Shown in pieces: positions 32,467 through 40,055 of a stretch of 64,000 nt of DNA. The notes under the pieces were generated by a model, which was given only the letters and a program-made list of their open reading frames with translations, was not told the DNA's origin and did not search any database. The stretch is from an uncultured Eubacteriales bacterium. GTDB taxonomy: Bacteria; Bacillota; Clostridia; Oscillospirales; QAMX01. Numbering within the stretch: position 1 is the stretch's first letter; the number at the start of each line of letters is the position of its first letter. Made by a program: the position numbers and the translations under genes. The stretch covers positions 1-64,000 of the forward strand of contig CAKTEH010000007.1 in NCBI GenBank assembly GCA_934546935.1. Reading direction: 5' to 3'.

Positions 32467-32823
32467 TTATGCGATTGCGGCTTTTGCCTGTTCGGCAAGC
32501 TTTGCAAAGGTAGCTTTGTCGTTGACGGCGATTTCCGCAAGCATCTTGCGGTTGAGTTCTACGCCAGCCTTTTTCAGGCCGTACATAAAGCGGGAATAAT
32601 TCAGGCCGTTTACTTTTGCCTGCGCGCTGATACGGGTAATCCACAGGCGGCGGAAGTCACGCTTTCTCTGCTTACGGCCGATATATGCATATTTCAGCGA
32701 TTTCATGACCTGCTCGTTGGCAGTCTTAAAAAGCTTGTGTTTGCTGCCGTAATAACCTTTGGCAAGCTTTAAAATTTTCTTTCTTCTTTTGCGCGTCATC
32801 ATCGCGCCTTTAACTCTAGCCAT
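32467..32823 (-). CDS. rplT: 50S ribosomal protein L20
   Basis: A 118-aa basic protein starting MARVKGAMMTRKRRKK with the conserved GYYGSKHKLF and LWITRISAQAKVNGL. It binds 23S rRNA domain II early in 50S assembly and represses its own operon through the leader. It is the last gene of infC-rpmI-rplT. Confidence 0.97.
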   Translation of the reverse strand: MARVKGAMMTRKRRKKILKLAKGYYGSKHKLFKTANEQVMKSLKYAYIGRKQRKRDFRRLWITRISAQAKVNGLNYSRFMYGLKKAGVELNRKMLAEIAVNDKATFAKLAEQAKAAIA

Positions 32824-32854
32824 CTTATTTTACCTCCGAATTTATAGACCAGCC

Positions 32855-33052
32855 TTATGCGTAAGGCATCATTTTTCTGATGTTTGCTTCAATTGCGGTC
32901 GCACCGTAAGCCGGGGAACGCAGCTGTCTCTTACGTTTGGTCGATTTGGTGGTAAGCTTATGACGGCGGCCCATCTGGGCATGCTTTACTTTACCGCTTT
33001 TGGTGATTTTAAAGCGCTTTGCAACTGCGCTGCGGGTTTTAATCTTAGGCAT
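32855..33052 (-). CDS. rpmI: 50S ribosomal protein L35
   Basis: A 65-aa basic protein, MPKIKTRSAVAKRFKITKSG, with the conserved KVKHAQMGRRH. The position between infC and rplT is the universal arrangement. Confidence 0.97.
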   Translation of the reverse strand: MPKIKTRSAVAKRFKITKSGKVKHAQMGRRHKLTTKSTKRKRQLRSPAYGATAIEANIRKMMPYA

Positions 33053-33084
33053 ATCGAAAAACTCCTCTCAAGTATTGGACAAGG

Positions 33085-33603
33085 TTATTTTGCGGCTTTT
33101 GGCGCCAAGAACATAAGCATATGGCGTCCCTCCAGCTTCGGCGCTCTTTCCACAGAAGACAGGTCGGAGCATTTGTCCGCGAAGCCCAGCATCAATTCCT
33201 CGCCAAGGGCAGTATGCGCCATCTCGCGACCGCGGAACCGGATGGAGACCTTCACTTTGTTGCCCGCCTCCAAAAACTTGCGCGCGGCGCTGAGCTTAAA
33301 ACCGATATCATGCTCGCCGATGCCGACGCTGAGCTGGATTTCCTTGGTTTCTACGACTTTCTGATTTTTACGGGCTTCTTTTTCACGTTTGGACTGTTCG
33401 AATCTGAATTTACCGTAGTCCATGACACGGCACACAGGCGGAACCGCCTGGGGGGCAATTTTAACAAGGTCTAGATTGCGGGAAACTGCCACGGCCTGTG
33501 CGTCGCGCGCGGACATAATGCCAAGCTGCGAACCGTCTACGTCGATGACACGGACTTCCCGATCCCGGATGTCCTCGTTAATCTGATGCTTTACGTTGCT
33601 GAT
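33085..33603 (-). CDS. infC: Translation initiation factor IF-3, with AUC start codon
   Basis: A 172-aa protein (Bacillus IF3 is about 173 aa) with the N-domain QINEDIRDREVRVIDVDGSQ, the linker rich in Lys/Glu and the C-domain GREMAHTALGEELM. No ATG, GTG or TTG in frame fits: the open frame upstream runs into the leader terminator. On the minus strand GGAGGTG (complement of 33611-33617) is 7 nt before an in-frame ATC at 33603-33601, giving (M)SNVKHQINED. infC is the classic gene with a rare AUU/AUC/AUA start, which lets IF3 repress its own translation. Confidence 0.9.
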   Translation of the reverse strand: MSNVKHQINEDIRDREVRVIDVDGSQLGIMSARDAQAVAVSRNLDLVKIAPQAVPPVCRVMDYGKFRFEQSKREKEARKNQKVVETKEIQLSVGIGEHDIGFKLSAARKFLEAGNKVKVSIRFRGREMAHTALGEELMLGFADKCSDLSSVERAPKLEGRHMLMFLAPKAAK

Positions 33604-33762
33604 GCCAAAACACCTCCAATTGACAATAAAAAAATGCGGCGCCTTTGCGCCGCACAAAACCTATACTGACATGGACTTCCCACGCCAGTACACTTACCGG
33701 TATTAACCCCTATGCGGCGCTCGGGGTGGGGAAGAAATCCTCCCTCTTTCCTGTACCCTGTT
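33604..33762 (-). promoter_or_regulatory. L20-type autoregulatory leader of infC-rpmI-rplT
   Basis: A ~150-nt structured leader between the promoter and infC. It ends in an intrinsic terminator: TGCGGCGC (33635-33642) pairs with GCGCCGCA (33647-33654), followed on the minus strand by seven T. A terminator directly before the Shine-Dalgarno of infC is the Firmicute L20-leader arrangement, where excess L20 favours premature termination. I identify it by position and terminator, not by covariance. Confidence 0.75.
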
Positions 33763-33791
33763 ACTTTAACATACGCATGTGTATTTGTCAA
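33763..33791 (-). promoter_or_regulatory. Sigma-A promoter of infC operon
   Basis: On the minus strand a perfect TTGACA (33786-33791), 17 nt, TAAAGT (33763-33768). Confidence 0.82.
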
Positions 33792-33820
33792 GGATTTTTG
33801 AATAAGAAAAGCCAACGAAT

Positions 33821-34699
33821 TTAATTTATGGTTTTTCCCTTTTCCTGTTCCGGGTTCTGCTGCAGATATGCCGCTATATTGGCAAAATCCTGCGCTGTGA
33901 GCAGTTCTGCACGTGTGTTCTGTGCAAAGCCGCATGCAGCAAGCGCCTCTTCAGCCGCCTGGCGGGTGCATATCCGTGCGTTTGCCAATGCGTTTGCCAT
34001 GGTTTTCCGGCGCTGGGAAAATGCAGCCTGTATCACACGCACTGTATAGCGCGCATCTGTATATGGGAGACACGGCCTGGATTTCAGGAAGATCAGCGCG
34101 CTGCTCACACCGGGCTGCGGATAAAAACAGTCAGCCGGGACAGTGAAGGCAATATGGCGTTCGGCATAAAAGTCCGTCACCGCCGCCAATGCGCAGTACG
34201 ATGGGTCGCCGGGGCGAGCGCAGATGCGTTTTGCCGCTTCGTATTGCAGCATCAGCGTTATAGATTCGAAAAGCTGTGAAAACAGAAGCTTTTCCACGGC
34301 CTGCGCCGTAATATAATATGGCAGGTTTGCACAGACAATACGGCGGGGGAAGGGGAGCTGTGCTTCACAAAATGCGGCGAAATCCAACTTCAGCGCATCG
34401 TGCTGTATAATACTGATATTTCCTATCCCGCCGGTTGTTTCCTGCAGGATGGGAATCAGCGTGCGGTCGATTTCTACAGCGGCAACTTTTCCCGCCCGGG
34501 CAGCAAGTGCACAGGTCAGCGTACCGATCCCCGGGCCGATTTCCAGCACGCCGGTATGGATGTCCGGCATACAGCATGCAAGCGTTTTGTCCAGAATATC
34601 GCTGCGGATAAGGAAATTTTGCCCCAGCGATTTGGAGAAATGAAACGCATAGCGTGCAGCCAATTCCCGGATATAATGCGGGCTTGTCAAATCATTCAT
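33821..34699 (-). CDS. rsmA: 16S rRNA (adenine-1518/1519-N6) dimethyltransferase
   Basis: A 292-aa KsgA-family enzyme with SLGQNFLIRSDILDK, SAM motif I EIGPGIGTLT, motif IV NLPYYITAQ and the C-terminal RRKTMANALANA. It dimethylates the two adenines of the 16S 3' hairpin as a late 30S assembly checkpoint. It overlaps the YabE-like gene by 8 nt. In Bacillus the order is yabE-rnmV-ksgA; rnmV is missing here. Confidence 0.94.
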   Translation of the reverse strand: MNDLTSPHYIRELAARYAFHFSKSLGQNFLIRSDILDKTLACCMPDIHTGVLEIGPGIGTLTCALAARAGKVAAVEIDRTLIPILQETTGGIGNISIIQHDALKLDFAAFCEAQLPFPRRIVCANLPYYITAQAVEKLLFSQLFESITLMLQYEAAKRICARPGDPSYCALAAVTDFYAERHIAFTVPADCFYPQPGVSSALIFLKSRPCLPYTDARYTVRVIQAAFSQRRKTMANALANARICTRQAAEEALAACGFAQNTRAELLTAQDFANIAAYLQQNPEQEKGKTIN

Positions 34700-35705
34700 C
34701 GTTAGAAAGGATATACACAGTGGCGTCGCGGCGCCCGAAGGTTATACATTCGTCTTTGGTATCATAAAATAGATCGATGCGGTTGCCTTTTATAAATCCG
34801 CCGGTGTCTCCGGCAACGGCATAACCATACACCCAGCTGCCGTCAGACGCCACGACAAACATTTCTGTCCCAAGCGGGATTACTTTTGGATCGACGGCGA
34901 TAATTCCATAGCGCGCAATTGCGCCGGATTTTGTGATTTTATTACTCTGTCCCTGGGTTGTATAAGCGGTTGCCTTTACTTCAACAATGTCGGAGTAATG
35001 CAGCACAATACCGTCGCTGAGGGTAATTGTCTGGTCTTCTTCCGAGAGGGAATAATTGGGGTCCGGCCGGTAATAGGATGTTGTGCCGTAGGACACAATC
35101 TGGTTGATTGGCTTTTTGGTGACAGAAGTCCCGGCAAGCACGCGCGCCGTTTCTACGCCATTTCTATAAATAATATCGTATGTATAGCAGCGTGTGCCGT
35201 CTACACCGGCCTGCACAACCTTTTCTACATTCACAAGCAGTGAATCGCTGGCCTGACGGACTGTTTCATAGGGGATGGGCTCGTATTCGTATTCCTGCTC
35301 GACGCGGACGCGGGTAATATTGATTTCCATTCCATTGTGAATCTGGGTGTTGTTGTCGATGGAAATTTCATCAAATTCGCCCAACTTGATGCCGGCTTTT
35401 TCCAGTGCGTCTGAAACTGTACCGGAGCTGATATAGATATTATAGGTTTCACCGTAATCGTGAATAATCAGTTCCACAGCGGAAACATCCTGATCCATCA
35501 CAGCGAAGACGTGCTCCCGGTCGGCAAGGTTAAGGTTATCATGTGTTAGCGTGCCGGAAAAAAGCGGATCGGCTGGCGCGGGATAGCGCGCGACAGTAAC
35601 AAGGCTCATGCACAGCGCTGCTCCGGCTGCCAGCACGAAAAGCGGAAACTTCCGTCCGGCGGCAAATCCATGCCGGTTTTTTTTTATAAGCTCAAGTGCT
35701 TCCAT
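34692..35705 (-). CDS. YabE-like protein: ubiquitin-like DUF348, G5 and 3D domains
   Basis: A 337-aa cell-wall protein. It has a short basic start and one membrane anchor (FPLFVLAAGAALCMSLVTV), a DUF348 ubiquitin-like domain (NIYISSGTVSDALEKAGI), a G5 domain (VRVEQEYEYEPIPYETV to IVSYGTT) and a C-terminal 3D domain with the three catalytic Asp (AVDPKVIPLGTEMFV, AGDTGGFIKGNRIDLFYDT). 3D domains resemble MltA and are thought to cleave peptidoglycan, as in resuscitation-promoting-factor analogues. The start is the Met in MEALELIKK, with GGAGG 4 nt upstream. Confidence 0.9.
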   Translation of the reverse strand: MEALELIKKNRHGFAAGRKFPLFVLAAGAALCMSLVTVARYPAPADPLFSGTLTHDNLNLADREHVFAVMDQDVSAVELIIHDYGETYNIYISSGTVSDALEKAGIKLGEFDEISIDNNTQIHNGMEINITRVRVEQEYEYEPIPYETVRQASDSLLVNVEKVVQAGVDGTRCYTYDIIYRNGVETARVLAGTSVTKKPINQIVSYGTTSYYRPDPNYSLSEEDQTITLSDGIVLHYSDIVEVKATAYTTQGQSNKITKSGAIARYGIIAVDPKVIPLGTEMFVVASDGSWVYGYAVAGDTGGFIKGNRIDLFYDTKDECITFGRRDATVYILSNDE

Positions 35706-35815
35706 TTGTCCTCCGTAAAGATCCCGGAAGAATACCTGTCCGGTTCCTGAAATGCTCCGGTTCTGCACGCATGCGGTAAAAACGGGACAGCACTGCCCCG
35801 GAAAAAATCAGCCTT

Positions 35816-35844
35816 ATTATAGCACGCGTTTTTGGAAAAATCAA
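35816..35844 (-). promoter_or_regulatory. Sigma-A promoter of the yabE-like/rsmA operon
   Basis: On the minus strand TTGATT (35839-35844), 17 nt, perfect TATAAT (35816-35821). The stretch between it and the divergent promoter at 35920 holds nothing else recognisable. Confidence 0.78.
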
Positions 35845-35919
35845 GTTTTCCGCTTGAAAAGGGAAACAAACCGGAAAATCTGGCGGAAAAGCATGTGTTT
35901 TTCAGAAAAAAGTCCTATA

Positions 35920-35948
35920 TTGACAGACGCTTATGTACGCTGTATACT
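35920..35948 (+). promoter_or_regulatory. Strong sigma-A promoter of the DUF4190 gene
   Basis: Perfect TTGACA (35920-35925), 17 nt, TATACT (35943-35948), about 80 nt before the start. Confidence 0.82.
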
Positions 35949-36027
35949 AAAACCAATGGTTATGCCTTTCCCTGTCCTGGAAAGAGGGGGTGGATGGGGT
36001 GAATTCTATAAAAAGGAGAGTGTTTGT

Positions 36028-36360
36028 ATGGATTACAATAATAATCCCGGCAATTATTCCCCCAATGACAATAATATTCCCGGAAAAAGCGCGGCTACAG
36101 CCAGCCTGGTTCTTGGCATTATTTCGGTGGTCTGTTGGTTTGCAGGTTATTCCTCGATTATTTCCGTCGTATGTGGTATTGTCGGCTTGATCTTAGCTTC
36201 CAATTCCAAAAAAATGGGGTTTATGGGCGGCGTGCGGACAGCCGGTTTTGTCCTTTCCTTGATTGGCCTGATCGGCGGGGCATTGGTGTTTGTCGCATGT
36301 GTTGCCTGTGTGGGCGCATTGGGTGCGGCCGGCCTTTTTGAGGGCTGGTATTATTATTAA
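36028..36360 (+). CDS. DUF4190 domain membrane protein
   Basis: A 110-aa protein. A polar Asn/Pro-rich start (MDYNNNPGNYSPNDNN) precedes DUF4190-type hydrophobic segments (ATASLVLGIISVVCWFAGY, IISVVCGIVGLILAS, GFVLSLIGLIGGALVFVACV). Function unknown. AAAGGAGAG is well placed before the ATG. Strong promoter and terminator suggest an independent, well-expressed unit. Confidence 0.82.
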   Translation: MDYNNNPGNYSPNDNNIPGKSAATASLVLGIISVVCWFAGYSSIISVVCGIVGLILASNSKKMGFMGGVRTAGFVLSLIGLIGGALVFVACVACVGALGAAGLFEGWYYY

Positions 36361-36381
36361 AAGAGGATTGGCCGGAAGGCA

Positions 36382-36412
36382 AAAGGACAGGCGGTTCCGC
36401 CTGTCCTTTCAT
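36382..36412 (+). terminator. Terminator after DUF4190 gene
   Basis: AAAGGACAGGC (36382-36392) pairs with GCCTGTCCTTT (36399-36409) around a 6-nt loop. The T run is short (TTTC). Confidence 0.75.
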
Positions 36413-36425
36413 ATAAGGAAAAGAA

Positions 36426-37214
36426 ATGCTCCCATATATCTATATATTTGGTAAAAGTATTCCTCTATATAGTCTGATGGCGCTTGCAGGGGTGATATGC
36501 GCTTTGGGATATATCCTGCCGCGCTGTAAAAAGTCCGGGCTGTCAAGGGATGACAGCATTTTTGCTTTTATTTATGGTGCGGCCGGCGCGCTTGCAGGGG
36601 CAAAGCTGCTGTCGGTTTTAACGATGCTGCCGCATATCATTCGGAATATCGATCTGCTTCAGCGTAATACCGGACTTTTTCTGCAGGTATTCGTTTATTC
36701 CGGCTTTGTCTTTTACGGTGGGCTGTATGGCGCCCTGCTTGGCGTATGGATTTATGCCAGGCGTTGGAAGCTGCCGTTTTTTTCCTTTATGGATCCGCTT
36801 TTGCCTGCGGTTCCGCTGATTCATGGATGGGGGAGGATCGGCTGCTTTTTGATGGGCTGCTGCTATGGTGTTCCGGCTGATCCGCCTCTGGGCGTGTATT
36901 TTACGCGCTCGCAAATTGCACCTGCCGGGGCCGCACTGCTTCCTGTGCAGTTGTATGAAAGCCTGGGTGTGTTTGTGCTGGCCATTGTGCTGATTGCTTT
37001 GCAGTCGCGTGGTGTCCGTGCGCAGATACAGCTTGCTGTATATTTGCTCAGTTATGGTGTTTTGCGTTTTATATTGGAATTTTTCCGCTATGATGCATAC
37101 CGCGGTTTTATCGGCCCATTGTCTGTGTCGCAGGTGATTTCTGTTTTAACAGTAGCGTGGGGGATTGCGCTGCTGATGAGATACGGCGCCAGGGCCAACG
37201 GTGCTGCGGCTTGA
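36426..37214 (+). CDS. lgt: Prolipoprotein diacylglyceryl transferase family protein
   Basis: A 262-aa polytopic membrane protein that moves diacylglycerol from phosphatidylglycerol to the lipobox Cys of prolipoproteins. Lgt signatures are YSGFVFYGGLYGALLG, HGWGRIGCFLMGCCYG (the Lgt signature with its conserved Arg), LPVQLYES and FILEFFRYD. It is somewhat shorter than E. coli Lgt (291 aa). It follows a weak terminator by 14 nt and may share the DUF4190 promoter by read-through. Many Clostridia have more than one Lgt-like gene, so it may not be the only one. Confidence 0.88.
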   Translation: MLPYIYIFGKSIPLYSLMALAGVICALGYILPRCKKSGLSRDDSIFAFIYGAAGALAGAKLLSVLTMLPHIIRNIDLLQRNTGLFLQVFVYSGFVFYGGLYGALLGVWIYARRWKLPFFSFMDPLLPAVPLIHGWGRIGCFLMGCCYGVPADPPLGVYFTRSQIAPAGAALLPVQLYESLGVFVLAIVLIALQSRGVRAQIQLAVYLLSYGVLRFILEFFRYDAYRGFIGPLSVSQVISVLTVAWGIALLMRYGARANGAAA

Positions 37215-37273
37215 AGCTGCAGCGTGCAGCTTTTCCTGTGCTGCGATACCGGTATATACAAAGGAAGATTATT

Positions 37274-37900
37274 ATGAAAAAAGGAATTTTATTTGATCTT
37301 GACGGCACGCTTTGGGATTCGACCCATACGGTGCTGCCGGTATGGAATACAGTCTTTGCGCGTGGAGGTGCACGCAGGATTACGCATGCGCAATTGTGCT
37401 CGTATATGGGCAAAACCATGACGCAGATCGGGGAAATTGTAATGCCGGATTTTCCTCCTGAACGCAGGGAAGCGGTAATGCGGGAATGCTTCCGCGCAGA
37501 GCAGCCGGTTTTGCGCGAAAAAGGCGCACGGTTGTATCCGCAGGTTGAGGAAACCCTGGAGCGGCTTTCGCAAAGGTATACGCTTGCGCTTGTCAGCAAT
37601 TGCCAGGATGGATATATTGAGGCATTTTTGGCGCATTATGGCTTTAACCGTTATATTTCGGATCATGAATGTGCAGGAACCGGCCGGACGAAAGGGGAAA
37701 ACATTGAGCTGGTTTTGTGCCGCAGCGGGATTGGGAAAGCGGTTTATGTCGGCGATACCCAAGGGGACCGGGACGCCGCAGCTAAAGCGGGACTCCCTTT
37801 TATCTGGGCGCGCTATGGATTTGGCATGGTTAACGGTCCCGTACCGTATATTGACAGCTTTGCACAGCTGCCGGAGATTGCAGAAAACTTGCTCAAATAG
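37274..37900 (+). CDS. HAD family hydrolase
   Basis: A 208-aa haloacid-dehalogenase-fold phosphatase with all four motifs: DLDGT (nucleophile Asp8, acid Asp10), SNCQD, Lys in GRTKGEN, and GDTQGDRDAA. An inserted alpha-helical cap after motif I makes it a subclass I phosphoglycolate phosphatase/PGMB-like member. The substrate is unknown. ATG 37274 (AAGGAAG upstream) is chosen because motif I lies at the usual distance; the open frame upstream overlaps lgt. Confidence 0.88.
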   Translation: MKKGILFDLDGTLWDSTHTVLPVWNTVFARGGARRITHAQLCSYMGKTMTQIGEIVMPDFPPERREAVMRECFRAEQPVLREKGARLYPQVEETLERLSQRYTLALVSNCQDGYIEAFLAHYGFNRYISDHECAGTGRTKGENIELVLCRSGIGKAVYVGDTQGDRDAAAKAGLPFIWARYGFGMVNGPVPYIDSFAQLPEIAENLLK

Positions 37901-37901
37901 G

Positions 37902-37938
37902 AAAAGCGTCCGGAAGTTCAGGCTTTCGGACGCTTTTT
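37902..37938. terminator. Bidirectional terminator between HAD and flavin reductase genes
   Basis: AAAAGCGTCCG (37903-37913) pairs with CGGACGCTTTT (37927-37937), with T on the plus side. It overlaps the last codons of the convergent minus-strand gene. Confidence 0.85.
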
Positions 37939-38601
37939 TCCGCTTTTTTTGAGCGGGTTTTTATTGATACCGGACGGCGCTGTTTTCCGCGGGTCTGGGG
38001 TGGATTTTACGCGGGCCCTGCTGCCCGAGACGCAGGTGTGCGGCTTTTTGCGTACGCTGAAGCCGAAGCTCCCCAGTTTTTTGCCCAGCGCAAAGTATTC
38101 ACCGTGCGCATAAGCAAGAAGGCCTGCACGGTCAAGGTGCAGCTTTCCCGCAGAATCGATTAAATCCGACTGCACATCTACTGCGATGATATCGGCAAGG
38201 AACATAGTATGAGACCCTAAATCCATCTGCTCGAATATACGGCATTCCAGCGAAAGCGGACTTTGTGCAAGGACAGGACACACTACCTCAGCGGCGGGCT
38301 GCGGGATCAGCCCGTTTGCGGCAAATTTATCGGTTTGCCGGCCGCTGCGTACTCCGCAGAAATCAACTGCTCTGGCCATGTCTGCTGTAGGGAGATTGAT
38401 AACGAATTCGCCGCTTTCACGGATCATGGAATAAGAGTAGCGTTCTGGCCGGATTGAGATATATGTTTTGGCGGGGATAGTATTGATGATCCCGGTCCAG
38501 CCGACGGTAAGGATGTTTGGTTTTGCCATTGTGCCGCAGGTGACCAGCACCGGGGGTACTGGTGCAAGAAGAGCGCCGCCGCTCCAGATCTGTTTTTCCA
38601 T
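37918..38601 (-). CDS. Flavin reductase family protein with basic C-terminal tail
   Basis: A 227-aa protein of the FMN-binding split-barrel (flavoredoxin-like) family: GTMAKPNILTVGWTGIINT, ISIRPERYSYSMI, EFVINLPTADM and GVRSGRQTDKF are family landmarks. The last ~45 residues are a Lys/Arg/Pro-rich tail (RKKPHTCVSGSRARVK, NPLKKSGKKRPKA) not needed for the fold. The terminator covers the stop, so the tail may be a read-into-terminator extension. Start Met8 of the longest frame is used, with AGGAG 8 nt upstream. Confidence 0.83.
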   Translation of the reverse strand: MEKQIWSGGALLAPVPPVLVTCGTMAKPNILTVGWTGIINTIPAKTYISIRPERYSYSMIRESGEFVINLPTADMARAVDFCGVRSGRQTDKFAANGLIPQPAAEVVCPVLAQSPLSLECRIFEQMDLGSHTMFLADIIAVDVQSDLIDSAGKLHLDRAGLLAYAHGEYFALGKKLGSFGFSVRKKPHTCVSGSRARVKSTPDPRKTAPSGINKNPLKKSGKKRPKA

Positions 38602-38682
38602 AGCCGTTTCTCCTTTTGCCACTGTGCAAGCCGGATTTTATTGGATGCTGCCTTTTCTGCGCACAGGCAGAGAAGGAAAAAC

Positions 38683-38712
38683 AAAAGCCTTTGCATTGCG
38701 CAAAGGCTTTTT
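38683..38712 (-). terminator. Terminator of the rplM-rpsI operon
   Basis: AAAAGCCTTTGC (38683-38694) pairs with GCAAAGGCTTTT (38700-38711). On the minus strand it is followed by a T-rich stretch. Confidence 0.85.
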
Positions 38713-38724
38713 GAAAATACAAGG

Positions 38725-39129
38725 TTATCTCTTGGAAAACTGGGGCGCGCGGCGGGCTGCTTTGAGACCGTACTTTTTGCGCTCCTTCATTCTCGGGTCA
38801 CGCGTCAGCAGGCCGGATTTCTTCAGAAGCGGCTTGTATTCCTCATTTGCCTTGACAAGCGCCCGGGAAAGGCCATGACGGATTGCGCCGGCCTGACCAG
38901 TAAAGCCGCCGCCGGTGACAGTCGCTTCAACATCAAACTTGCCGAGGGTATCGGTGGTGGTGAACGGCTGGCGGACGATCAGCTTCATTGTCTCAAGGCC
39001 GAAGTACTCCTCGATATCACGGCCATTGATCTTAATCGCGCCGGTGCCATTGGGATAAAGTCTTACACGAGCGACAGAAGATTTTCTGCGTCCGGTGCCG
39101 TAAAGATAGGGCTTTTTGCTCTGATACAT
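38725..39129 (-). CDS. rpsI: 30S ribosomal protein S9
   Basis: A 134-aa basic protein with YGTGRRKSSVARVRL, VTGGGFTGQAGAIRHG and the invariant C-terminal ARRAPQFSKR that reaches the P-site tRNA. It is co-transcribed with rplM, as in nearly all bacteria. Confidence 0.97.
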   Translation of the reverse strand: MYQSKKPYLYGTGRRKSSVARVRLYPNGTGAIKINGRDIEEYFGLETMKLIVRQPFTTTDTLGKFDVEATVTGGGFTGQAGAIRHGLSRALVKANEEYKPLLKKSGLLTRDPRMKERKKYGLKAARRAPQFSKR

Positions 39130-39144
39130 AAATCTTCTTCCTCC

Positions 39145-39579
39145 TTAAAACTTTCCGGTCCACTCAACGGGCTGCTGTGCCTGATGAGTGTGCTGCGCAC
39201 CGACAAAGACCTTAAGGCGCTTAAGCTGTTCGCGGCCGACATGGTTGGCCGGAAGCATGCGCTTGACTGCCAGCTGCATAGCAAAATCGGACTTGGATTC
39301 CATGAGCAGGCGGTATTTGACTTCCTTTAGCCCGCCCGGGTAACCAGAATGGGTGCGATAGAATTTCTGCTCGCCTTTTTTGCCAGTCAAGACGGCCTTC
39401 TCGCTGTTGATGATGATTACATAGTCGCCGCAGTCCTGGTTGGGCGTAAACTCAGCCTTATGCTTGCCATGCAGCAGATGAGCGGCAAGTGCGGCGGTGC
39501 GTCCGAGCGGCTTTCCGGCAGCGTCAAGGATATACCAGCTGCGCGTAATCGTCTCGGGCTTTGCCATATAAGTAGACAT
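39145..39579 (-). CDS. rplM: 50S ribosomal protein L13
   Basis: A 144-aa protein with TRSWYILDAAGKPLGR, the conserved NQDCGDYVIIINSEK and VKRMLPANHVGREQLKRLKV. First gene of the rplM-rpsI operon. Confidence 0.97.
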   Translation of the reverse strand: MSTYMAKPETITRSWYILDAAGKPLGRTAALAAHLLHGKHKAEFTPNQDCGDYVIIINSEKAVLTGKKGEQKFYRTHSGYPGGLKEVKYRLLMESKSDFAMQLAVKRMLPANHVGREQLKRLKVFVGAQHTHQAQQPVEWTGKF

Positions 39580-39832
39580 TTTCCTACCTCCGAAACTGAT
39601 TTATCCGGCCCTGACGGAGGAAATGGAAATGCGCCCGGACAACTCAAAAAACAGAGGATAAAAATCCTTGGCCTTTTGAGCTGCCCGGAACCGGTGTACT
39701 TGACTGTACTCCGAACCGGATAACCAGACATTTCCCTGTCATTTCTGAACGCCGCAGGGCAGAAACGGATTATAATTCTGCCGGGAAGCCAAAAACAGCT
39801 CATAAAAAGCCATAGAACTCCCAACAGGATAT
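39580..39832 (-). promoter_or_regulatory. L13-type structured leader of rplM
   Basis: A ~250-nt non-coding leader between the promoter and rplM. On the minus strand it contains a long stem-loop in which GGGCAGCTCAAAA (near 39680) pairs with TTTTGAGTTGTCC (near 39640), enclosing CCAAGGATTTTTATCC and a T run. A structured leader here is known in Firmicutes as the L13 leader for feedback by the ribosomal protein. Identified by position and structure only. Confidence 0.55.
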
Positions 39833-39833
39833 A

Positions 39834-39862
39834 TTTATACCATACGTGTACAACCTTGTCAA
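39834..39862 (-). promoter_or_regulatory. Strong sigma-A promoter of rplM-rpsI
   Basis: On the minus strand TTGACA (39857-39862), 17 nt, TATAAA (39834-39839). Confidence 0.82.
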
Positions 39863-39997
39863 GCATTTTTTCTAAAAAATTAATTTGTTTTTTAGAATGC
39901 TTTCAAAAGCTCCGTTTTTCTCTGGTTTGCTCCTGTTTCCGCATTGGGTATTTTGTTTTTTGTTTCTGCAAAAAGCAGGGGCAGGAGGGATTTGCCT

Positions 39998-40026
39998 TTG
40001 AAACTTCCTTGGATCTATGATATAAT
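39998..40026 (+). promoter_or_regulatory. Sigma-A promoter of the DUF3810 gene
   Basis: TTGAAA (39998-40003), 17 nt, perfect TATAAT (40021-40026), 30 nt before the start. Confidence 0.8.
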
Positions 40027-40055
40027 ACAAATATCTGCAAAAAGGAGGCCTGACG

